Source of the DNA: a bacterium | GTDB taxonomy: Bacteria; Verrucomicrobiota; Verrucomicrobiia; Limisphaerales; J093 | NCBI GenBank assembly: GCA_021784265.1 | Contig: JAJXTA010000296.1 | Coordinates: 1 to 5,100, forward strand | Length of the DNA: 5,100 bases | Reading direction: 5' to 3' | Shown: positions 1 to 5,100 of the stretch, one piece after another | Position numbering within the stretch: the first letter of the stretch is position 1 | Layout: every line of letters begins with the position of its first letter | Program-made: the position numbers and the translations under genes | The notes under the pieces: model-generated | Told to the model about the DNA's origin: nothing | Seen by the model: the letters and a program-made list of their open reading frames with translations, nothing else | The model's database searches: none

Positions 1-460
1 TTCCGGTGACCAGATCACCGTCACGTTCCAGGATGTCCCCAACTACCAGCCGATGGAGATCCGCATCCGGGATGACGGCCAAATCAGCCTGCCGCTGGGC
101 GTCAGCCTTGCCGCCGCGGGCAAGAAAGTGGGCGAGCTGGAGAAGGCGATCCATGACGCTTATGTCCCCACCTACTTCGTGCGGTTGACGGTCACGGTCC
201 GGCCTGCCGAGCGGGCGATCTACGTGGGCGGCTACGTCCGTTCGCCCGGCCGCTACGCCTACACCCCGCAGATGACCGTCCTTAAGGCCATCAAGGTGGC
301 GGGCGACTTCACCGAATACGCCAACAAAAGGCGAGTGGAACTGACCCGTGGGGACGGTTCTCACGTGGTCATCGATTGCATCAAGGCCCGCAAACGGCCC
401 GAGCTGGATTTGCCCGTGTTTCCGGGTGACAGCATTCAGGTGCTGCAGCGGATCATTTGA
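1..460 (+). CDS. Polysaccharide export protein (Wza-type, Poly_export + SLBB), 5'-truncated
   Basis: Outer-membrane/periplasmic polysaccharide export protein, the family that builds the Wza-like channel for capsule or exopolysaccharide. The frame is open from base 2 to TGA 458-460, giving 152 visible residues. It enters the window as SGDQITVTFQD, the start of the Poly_export domain (G-D-x-I-x-V). That domain continues through the DDGQISLPLG segment to roughly visible residue 75. A single SLBB domain follows, from IYVGGYVRSPGRY to the closing FPGDSIQVLQ. The ATG at 53 lies inside the conserved domain, so it is not the start. The true N-terminus, where a signal peptide or lipobox would be expected, lies left of the window. 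The protein ends right after one SLBB domain, as in the short members of the family, and so lacks the C-terminal barrel helix of E. coli Wza. The TGA overlaps the ATG of the next gene by one base, suggesting translational coupling. Family is secure; the polymer exported is unknown. Confidence 0.93.
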   Translation, partial: SGDQITVTFQDVPNYQPMEIRIRDDGQISLPLGVSLAAAGKKVGELEKAIHDAYVPTYFVRLTVTVRPAERAIYVGGYVRSPGRYAYTPQMTVLKAIKVAGDFTEYANKRRVELTRGDGSHVVIDCIKARKRPELDLPVFPGDSIQVLQRII

Positions 461-849
461 TGCTGCAAGTCCAGGTGTTGTCCGGCGCCCTGGCGGGGAC
501 TGAGGTGGTTGCCCGCCGGTTTCCTTTTCGGATCGGACGGGACCCCGCGGACCACCTGCGGCTGGAGCTGGCCGGGGTCTGGGCACAGCACGCCACCGTG
601 CATTGCGACTGGACGGAGGGTTTGCGCCTGGAGGCGCACGCGCAGGCCCTCACGCTGCTCAATGGCCAGGCGGTCCAGCGTGCCGGCGTGCGCAACGGCG
701 ACCTGCTCACCGTCGGGGAGGTGCGCTTGCGGTTGTGGCTCAGTCCAACCCGGCAAACCAGCCTGCGCTGGCGCGAAGGCTTCACCTGGGTCGGCTTGGC
801 CGCCGTGGTTGTCCTGCAGGTATTGCTCCTGCGGGGCCTCTTGAACTAG
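460..849 (+). CDS. Small FHA-like domain protein with C-terminal membrane anchor
   Basis: A 129-residue protein when started at ATG 460, which overlaps the upstream TGA by one base. A TTG at 457 would add one residue and is less likely. Residues 2-94 look like a forkhead-associated domain: the FRIGRD strand (G26-R27), AQHATV with H44, LLNGQ with N68-G69, and GVRNGDLLTVGEVRLRLWL at the end. FHA domains bind phosphothreonine peptides. Here R27, H44 and N68 are kept, but the position of the usual Ser in the S-R-x-H stretch reads V-W-A-Q-H, with Trp at 41, so canonical binding may be weakened. Residues about 108-128 (FTWVGLAAVVVLQVLLL) form one hydrophobic helix ending at the C-terminus. I infer a tail-anchored inner-membrane protein with the FHA domain in the cytoplasm. 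Coupling to the export gene suggests a role in regulating or assembling polysaccharide export. The function is otherwise unknown, and no kinase is visible here. Confidence 0.82.
   Translation: MLQVQVLSGALAGTEVVARRFPFRIGRDPADHLRLELAGVWAQHATVHCDWTEGLRLEAHAQALTLLNGQAVQRAGVRNGDLLTVGEVRLRLWLSPTRQTSLRWREGFTWVGLAAVVVLQVLLLRGLLN
846..849. other. CTAG palindrome providing the stop codons of two convergent genes
   Basis: The + strand FHA gene stops at TAG 847-849. The - strand glycosyltransferase gene stops at TAG read from 848 to 846. Both lie in the self-complementary tetramer CTAG, so the convergent coding regions overlap by four bases. No hairpin followed by a T-run is visible in the neighbouring sequence on either strand. 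Confidence 0.9.
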
Positions 850-1943
850 CCGCGCCGCCCCACGACCGACTCATACACCGCCAGCGTCTGCGCCGCGCAG
901 GCGTCCCAATCGTGCCGGCAAACCGTGGCCCGCGCTGCCCGGCCCAAACCCGGCCCCCGGCGGCGGTCCTCTTGGAGCCAGGCCAAGTGGGCGTGGAGTG
1001 ACTCCGGCGCCCCGGCGGGGCAGAGCAAGCCGTTGCGACCGGGCTCGATCCATTCCGCCGCGCCGGTCTCTTCCCCGACGACCACCGCCAAACCGCTGGC
1101 CATGGCCTCGGCGACCACCAAGCCAAACGCGTCGTACCCCGAGGGATAAGTGAGCACGTCCGCGGCTTTATAGGCGGTGGCAATCGCCCGACACGGCCCG
1201 TGGAACCGCACGCGCGGCGCCACCGCCCGCTCCGCGGCGAGCCGGCGATAGGGACCGAGGCCCGACCGGGAAACCACCAAGAGCTCCGCGGTGGGGAAGG
1301 CGGGCAACGCGCCAATCACTTCCGCCAGCCCCTTCACCGCCTCGCCCACGAACAACCACACCCAGGCCGTGGCCGAGAGCCCAAACTCCGCCCGCCACCG
1401 GGCCTGTTCTTCGGGGCCGGTTGCCGGGGCGAACAGGGCGGTGTCGGTCCCGTGATAGACCACCGTCATGGGGCGCACCCACCCGTACTGCTCCCGGATT
1501 TGGCGGGCGACGCGATTCGAGACCGCGATGAGGTGCCGGGCCTGTGGTTGCCGATAAAAGCCCCGTTCCAGGGGCGGAACCACGCGGGGAAAGAGACCTT
1601 GGCGCCAACCGGCGGTCGGGGTAACTCCATGACGGGCGCCGTTGCAGATGTGGGCGGTGATCACGTCCGCTCGCCAGCAGGTCAATCCCTGGGCATGGAC
1701 CAGGTCGTAGGTCCCGCCCCGCAGCCGGGCCTCCGCGGCGGCCAAGAAGGTTAAGATCGTCCCCAGGGCCGTGCGGCGCCAGGCCGGGACGTGGTGTCGG
1801 GTGAATGCCACGTCCACCGGAGCGAACGTGTTGGCCCAGACGTGCACTTCATGCTGCGGGGCCAGGCGGCGAGCCAGCTCGACCGCGTAACGTCCCTGAC
1901 CGAAGGCGGGGTCAAAGTCGTGAACCACCAGCGCCAGTCTCAT
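846..1943 (-). CDS. Glycosyltransferase family 4 (GT-B fold)
   Basis: Cytoplasmic or membrane-associated GT4 enzyme that moves a sugar from a nucleotide donor to a glycan acceptor. Start ATG is at 1943-1941; its first three bases overlap the upstream gene's TGA as ATGA, and MRLALVVHDF is the proper first Rossmann strand. The frame is open further upstream (a longer start at 2177 is possible), but that stretch is low-complexity Gly-rich and antiparallel to nothing conserved; it lies over the O-antigen-ligase gene. The product is 365 residues, normal for the family. Features: FGQGRY at 14-19 (N-terminal loop), YDLVHAQG at 79-86, ITAHICN at 95-101, AVSNRVARQI at 140-149, VVYHGTD at 161-167, VGEAVKGL at 199-206 with K204, RVRFHGPC at 244-251, and YDAFGLVVAEAMASG at 270-284. 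The last is the E-x7-E signature, here D271 and E279. The loop before K204 is short and lacks the usual nearby Arg. Donor and acceptor cannot be told from sequence. Confidence 0.93.
   Translation of the reverse strand: MRLALVVHDFDPAFGQGRYAVELARRLAPQHEVHVWANTFAPVDVAFTRHHVPAWRRTALGTILTFLAAAEARLRGGTYDLVHAQGLTCWRADVITAHICNGARHGVTPTAGWRQGLFPRVVPPLERGFYRQPQARHLIAVSNRVARQIREQYGWVRPMTVVYHGTDTALFAPATGPEEQARWRAEFGLSATAWVWLFVGEAVKGLAEVIGALPAFPTAELLVVSRSGLGPYRRLAAERAVAPRVRFHGPCRAIATAYKAADVLTYPSGYDAFGLVVAEAMASGLAVVVGEETGAAEWIEPGRNGLLCPAGAPESLHAHLAWLQEDRRRGPGLGRAARATVCRHDWDACAAQTLAVYESVVGRRG
1940..1943 (-). other. ATGA start/stop overlap (translational coupling)
   Basis: Read on the - strand, ATG 1943-1941 of the glycosyltransferase overlaps TGA 1942-1940 of the O-antigen-ligase-like gene. 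No convincing Shine-Dalgarno sequence precedes this ATG, which favours re-initiation by ribosomes finishing the upstream gene. This overlap also supports choosing the 1943 start for the glycosyltransferase. Confidence 0.85.
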
Positions 1944-3448
1944 TGCCGGTGCGGAAGGCCCGGCGTGCGCGCGGCCGGGCGCGGCGGACGCCAGGACAAA
2001 AATCGCTTCCCGCTGGCCACCCCCGCCTCCACCGGCCCCGCTGGCGCCCCCGCCGGCATCAGGGGGGCCTCGGCCAGTTTCTCTAAAGTGCCGACGAAGA
2101 ACCACGTCAACGCCCCCGTGGGGATGCTCAAGAACGGCGACCCGATGGGGAACGAGACCAGCGCCAGCACAATCCACGCGGCGCTGGCCAGCGCGACGGT
2201 GGCCACCGGAGTGTCACGCAGTCGTTGCAGGGCGTGATACGCCAAGTCCAGGGTCACCCAGAGGAGCCGCACGAAAAACACCAGGCCCACCACCCCCATC
2301 TCGATCGTCAAACAGGACAAGTCCCCTTCACCCCGCTCGAACTCCGCATACCCCGTGCGGCCGGTCAGAATGAAGGGGACACTATAGCCGCTCTTGCCCA
2401 GCCCGCCGCCCAAGGGGTGATGGATCAGGTCGTCCCAAGCGTTGATGACGGGGATCTGAAAACGGCCCCAGACGGTCCCGGTTTCCAGGAGGGTGCCGTA
2501 ACGCTCGAGCGAGGCCCCATGGGTATAACCGACACTCCAGCGGACCGCCAGATAGACCAACAACGGGAGCAAGATGAGCACCGGCAGCCGGCGCTGGTGC
2601 CAGGCGATCACACCGAAGCCCACGGCTAACATGACCAGGGCCGTGCGCGCCCCGCTGAGGACCAGGCCATAGGCCATGGGTGCCATCGCCGCCATCAACA
2701 GGAGGCGCTCGTACTTGCTCACGTCTTTGTCCCCGAGCAGCACCAGCGCCAGGATCATCACGTAGCTCATCACGCTGCCGAACACCCCGGAGGTGACGAA
2801 GGTCGAGAACACGCGCAACTGGACCTTGCCGCTCTCCGTGTCATAGTAGGTGCCCTTCAGCCGTTGGGCGAAGAGCGGGTCTTCTTGCATGCGGCGGTTG
2901 ATTTCCTCGGGGGACTGGCGCAGCCCGTAGGCCGCCGTGAGGACCCCGAGTAAGATCAAGACATAGAAATAGCCCTTCACCTGGCGGGGGCTGCGGGTCA
3001 TGTGAAAACCCAGCGCGTACATCAAACTGGCGAAGCACCACCCCCGCAGCGCCGCTAACGACACCAGCCACGGCGGGCCTAACGGCAACGCGGCGTACAC
3101 CACGCAGATGACGTAGAACGTGACCAGCGCGCGGCCGACGGGGCTGCGCGGCAGGAAGCGGGTGCCCGGCTTTTGCCGCAAGTACACCAGCCCCAGGGCC
3201 AGCAAGAGCACGGCGTCAAACAGGAAGGTGATCGCCGGATGCGGGTAGTGCAGCTTCAGCCAGCCCTGGAAGAACCCGACCGTGATCCCCAGCAACACCA
3301 CGCCGTTGAGCAGTGGGGCGCCCTGCACCAGCGCCAACAGCTTCTGGGAGAGGGCGGGCCGCTCCGGTCCGCCCCAGGCGGCCGGCGTGCGTGCGGAAGC
3401 CCAGGTGCCCCTGGCTCCGGGCGGTTTGGCGGGATCACGCTCGGCCAC
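1940..3448 (-). CDS. O-antigen ligase/polymerase-like membrane protein (Wzy/WaaL superfamily)
   Basis: Polytopic inner-membrane protein of about 502 residues with a GTG start at 3448. The only open frame upstream is 13 codons without a start codon. By eye there are about 10-12 membrane segments, for example near 46-63, 72-90, 106-123, 159-176, 219-238, 249-264, 268-283, 288-303, 384-400, 420-436 and 443-455. The Wzy_C-type core is visible: LSGARTAL at 264-271 with R268, then a large extracytoplasmic loop (about 304-383) holding WDDLIHHPLGGGLGKSG at 338-354 and the E-M-G-V-V-G-L turn at 383-389. Family members polymerise lipid-linked repeat units or transfer finished glycan to an acceptor. The His usually found just before the E-x-G turn in WaaL ligases is not evident; the segment reads EGDLSCLTIEMG. 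The first ~43 and last ~45 residues are Pro/basic-rich and probably cytoplasmic. No clear ribosome binding site precedes the GTG. Superfamily is confident; ligase versus polymerase is unresolved. Confidence 0.88.
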   Translation of the reverse strand: MAERDPAKPPGARGTWASARTPAAWGGPERPALSQKLLALVQGAPLLNGVVLLGITVGFFQGWLKLHYPHPAITFLFDAVLLLALGLVYLRQKPGTRFLPRSPVGRALVTFYVICVVYAALPLGPPWLVSLAALRGWCFASLMYALGFHMTRSPRQVKGYFYVLILLGVLTAAYGLRQSPEEINRRMQEDPLFAQRLKGTYYDTESGKVQLRVFSTFVTSGVFGSVMSYVMILALVLLGDKDVSKYERLLLMAAMAPMAYGLVLSGARTALVMLAVGFGVIAWHQRRLPVLILLPLLVYLAVRWSVGYTHGASLERYGTLLETGTVWGRFQIPVINAWDDLIHHPLGGGLGKSGYSVPFILTGRTGYAEFERGEGDLSCLTIEMGVVGLVFFVRLLWVTLDLAYHALQRLRDTPVATVALASAAWIVLALVSFPIGSPFLSIPTGALTWFFVGTLEKLAEAPLMPAGAPAGPVEAGVASGKRFLSWRPPRPAARTPGLPHRQ

Positions 3449-3487
3449 AGTCCGGCCAGCATGCCAGTCGTGCCGGTGGCAGGGAAA
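3449..3487 (-). other. 39-nt spacer between sulfatase-like and O-antigen-ligase-like genes
   Basis: This is the only gap between genes in the - strand set. It holds no evident promoter, hairpin or strong Shine-Dalgarno sequence. It is stop-free in the reading frame shared by both flanking genes, so a single TGA (3490-3488) separates the two coding frames. Confidence 0.7.
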
Positions 3488-5100
3488 TCAGAAACTCGCC
3501 GGCGGCAGCAGCGTCTCCAACGCCGCCCGGAAGGGCGGGGTGCTTGGCAGGGGCGTCGCCGGCGCTCCCGGCGGCGGAAACGCGGCAGGTCGATAGTCCT
3601 CATCCAGGACCGCCTCCACCTCCAGCCGCCGGGCGAAGGGGGTGTGCCCCAGTTTGCGGGCGCCGTCCAGGTTCAGCACGAGCTTCGCGCGGCCGCCGTC
3701 CACCAGCAGGCGCGTGGGGGTAAAGCTGCTGCACTGCGCGCAGAAGGCGAACGTGGGCGGAGTCGCGCTCACCACCGACCGCCCCCGCAACAGCCGGCCG
3801 GCGGGCTGGGCCAGGCCTAGCAGGTCAAACAGCGTGGGGAAGATGTCCAGGTGGGACGCCAGCGGCGCTTGATGCTGGAATTCGGGGCGCGCCAGCAACC
3901 GTGGCGGGGCGTAGAAGAGAATCGGCACCTCGAGCTGGAAGCGGTTCAGCGCCGAGGAATGGACCAAATGGCCCGCCTCCAAAAACTCCTCGCCGTGATC
4001 CCCAGTCACGACGATGAGGGAGGAATCCAGGAGCCCCCGTTGACGGAGCGTCTGCAAGAAGTCCCCGAAGAGTGCGTCGTCGAAGGCGACGGCGTTCTGG
4101 TAGCGATTGCGTAACAGCTCGACGTTGCGCGCGTCGATGGCGTCCGCGCGGAGCGGCACCCGGGCCATCCACGGCGTGAAGCGGGCCGGATAATCCGCCG
4201 GCCACTCGTAATCGTGATGCGGGGCGTCGAGGAAGCAGAGGTACACCTCGCGGTCCGCCCCCTGGGCGTGCCGCAGCCTGGCGTCGAGCCGTTCCATCAC
4301 CCGCCGATCCAGGTCTCCGGCGTTGAGCCCCGCGGCCAGCCCGCCCAAACTGGCTTGGTCCACGACGTCGTCCGCCAGCGCCAGGTCCTCCCCAAATGCC
4401 GACCGGGCGAATCCGAAGTAATTGAGCCGCGGCGCCGCCAGGGCGTGGAGGTGAAAGCCAGCCCGGCGGAGCAGCCGCAACGGCACCGCGCCCGTCGCGC
4501 GCGGCTGATGGACGACCGCGCTCCAGTACAACGGGTTGACGGCGTGCACAATGGCGGTCCAGGAAATGTGGGTGCAGTTCGCGCTGGCCACCGAACGGGC
4601 CGCCGCGCGGCACTGGAGGCGAAACGCCGCCAAGTGGGGCGCGATGGCCGGGGTGATCGCGTCGGCCCGCAGGCTGTCGATGACGAAGAGATAGACGCTC
4701 AGGTTCGCCCGGCCGTCGTCAGGATGCACGGTCGCCAGAACCTCGCGCACTTGCTTCTCCGTCGGCAAGGGATTGAACACCGGATGGTGGATCACCCAGG
4801 CCCCGGCCTGGGCCGGGGGGGCGGCCTCGCGCAGATGCGCGAGCCAGATCACCTCGTGTCGGCGCCGGTAACCGGGCGCGCTGGACCACCGCGCCGCGAC
4901 CACGGGTTCGAGGCCACCGAGCGTCATGGCCACCAGTAGCAGCGCCGACCACTGCCGCCACGTCAACGCGCGGTCGCCTCCCGGCAAACGGCCGCTCAAC
5001 GCCCGGCATGCCGCGACGACCAGCGGTCCCCCGACGGCGTAGGCCCCCAGAACCAACGCCAGCGCCAGCACCTTGGCCCGCATCCCTTGAAAATCCGCGG
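3488..5100 (-). CDS. Membrane-anchored sulfatase-like (alkaline phosphatase superfamily) enzyme, N-terminus probably beyond window
   Basis: Metal-dependent hydrolase or phosphotransferase of the sulfatase fold. Numbering is from ATG 5083 (531 residues), but the frame stays open to base 5100 and that ATG has no well-spaced ribosome site (AAGGG touches it), so the gene may start further right. Hydrophobic segments at about 4-27 and 46-64 are followed by a periplasmic catalytic domain: VIDSLRAD (D136), SANCTHISW with candidate nucleophile T171, LDAPHHDYEWP (D287, H289), VVTGDHGEEF (D362, H363), GHLVHSSALNRF (H375), VPILFY and HLDIFPTLFDLLG. The C/S-x-P-x-R signature of formylglycine sulfatases is absent. 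The SANCT...NPLYW layout and membrane anchor resemble the PbgA/YejM-type and LtaS/EptA-type groups, which have a Thr at this site or act on lipids. Residues 448-451 form a CxxC, and the C-terminus is Pro-rich. It probably modifies a lipid or glycan at the periplasmic face. Substrate is unknown; a phospho-substituent is more likely than sulfate. Confidence 0.88.
   Translation of the reverse strand, partial: ADFQGMRAKVLALALVLGAYAVGGPLVVAACRALSGRLPGGDRALTWRQWSALLLVAMTLGGLEPVVAARWSSAPGYRRRHEVIWLAHLREAAPPAQAGAWVIHHPVFNPLPTEKQVREVLATVHPDDGRANLSVYLFVIDSLRADAITPAIAPHLAAFRLQCRAAARSVASANCTHISWTAIVHAVNPLYWSAVVHQPRATGAVPLRLLRRAGFHLHALAAPRLNYFGFARSAFGEDLALADDVVDQASLGGLAAGLNAGDLDRRVMERLDARLRHAQGADREVYLCFLDAPHHDYEWPADYPARFTPWMARVPLRADAIDARNVELLRNRYQNAVAFDDALFGDFLQTLRQRGLLDSSLIVVTGDHGEEFLEAGHLVHSSALNRFQLEVPILFYAPPRLLARPEFQHQAPLASHLDIFPTLFDLLGLAQPAGRLLRGRSVVSATPPTFAFCAQCSSFTPTRLLVDGGRAKLVLNLDGARKLGHTPFARRLEVEAVLDEDYRPAAFPPPGAPATPLPSTPPFRAALETLLPPASF
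4801..4818. repeat. Perfect GC-only inverted repeat inside the sulfatase-like gene
   Basis: CCCCGGCC-TG-GGCCGGGG: 8-bp perfect arms with a 2-nt centre, running into a tract of seven G (4815-4821). It lies within the coding sequence for about residues 88-94, between the second membrane helix and the catalytic domain. It may simply reflect GC-rich coding of Ala, Pro and Gly. Confidence 0.6.

Noticed and set aside
436..785. Two - strand open frames opposite the FHA gene
   Set aside because: Their translations carry no recognisable domains, while the + strand frame shows FHA motifs plus a membrane anchor and is coupled to the upstream gene.
810..870. Possible intrinsic terminator at the convergent junction
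   Set aside because: Only short imperfect GC pairings can be drawn and there is no T-run on either strand.
1200..1754. 184-codon + strand open frame antisense to the glycosyltransferase
   Set aside because: No recognisable motifs. It overlaps conserved GT4 motifs on the - strand, so it is a shadow frame.
1944..2177. N-terminal extension of the glycosyltransferase to a start at 2177
   Set aside because: The added residues are low-complexity (Gly runs) and lie over the coding sequence of the O-antigen-ligase-like gene in another frame. The ATGA-coupled ATG at 1943 begins exactly at the expected first beta strand.
3256..3603. - strand frame with an ATG just before the ligase-like GTG
   Set aside because: It is out of frame with the membrane protein, Arg/Pro-rich, and stops without any domain. 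The GTG at 3448 in the correct frame is preferred.
3173..3820. 215-codon + strand open frame antisense to the ligase-like and sulfatase-like genes
   Set aside because: The translation is Gln/Arg/Gly-rich with no recognisable domain. It spans the junction of two well-supported - strand genes, as expected for a GC-rich shadow frame.
4214..4939. 241-codon + strand open frame antisense to the sulfatase-like gene
   Set aside because: Composition is Arg/Val/Gly/Gln-rich without domain or membrane pattern, and it lies wholly within a conserved catalytic domain on the other strand.

Overview
The window is GC-rich DNA, coded almost end to end, from an exopolysaccharide or surface-glycan locus of a Gram-negative-type (outer-membrane) bacterium. 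Evidence for an outer membrane is the polysaccharide export (Wza-type) protein. The gene mix (short single-SLBB export protein, small FHA protein, O-antigen-ligase-like membrane protein, GT4 glycosyltransferase and a membrane-anchored sulfatase-fold enzyme) and the near absence of clear Shine-Dalgarno sites would fit Verrucomicrobiota or a related PVC-type lineage. That taxonomic guess is weak. No rRNA, tRNA, CRISPR array, insertion sequence, transposase or riboswitch was seen.

Layout: two convergent gene sets meet at 846-849. On the + strand, the 3' part of a polysaccharide export gene (to 460) is followed by a small gene (460-849) for a protein with an N-terminal FHA-like domain and a C-terminal membrane anchor. 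Their stop and start codons share one base. On the - strand, reading from the right edge, come a membrane-anchored alkaline-phosphatase-superfamily ('sulfatase-like') enzyme (from the right edge down to 3488), an O-antigen ligase/polymerase-like membrane protein (3448-1940) and a GT4 glycosyltransferase (1943-846). The first two are 39 nt apart and the last two share an ATGA overlap, so the three probably form one transcription unit whose promoter lies beyond the right edge. The + strand pair is likewise transcribed from beyond the left edge. The two convergent units overlap by 4 bp at a CTAG palindrome that supplies both stop codons, leaving no room for an ordinary intergenic terminator.

Inferred joint role: the GT4 enzyme adds a sugar on the cytoplasmic side. 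The O-antigen-ligase-like protein polymerises or transfers lipid-linked glycan on the periplasmic side. The sulfatase-fold enzyme may add or remove a phospho-substituent on glycan or lipid. The Wza-like protein forms the outer-membrane export channel. The FHA protein may be a regulatory or scaffolding partner of export. This is a recognisable type of locus rather than a wholly unknown system. The points most worth a second look are the tail-anchored FHA protein with a degenerate phosphopeptide site, the sulfatase-fold enzyme that lacks the sulfatase signature but has a Thr where the nucleophile is expected, and the CTAG double stop.
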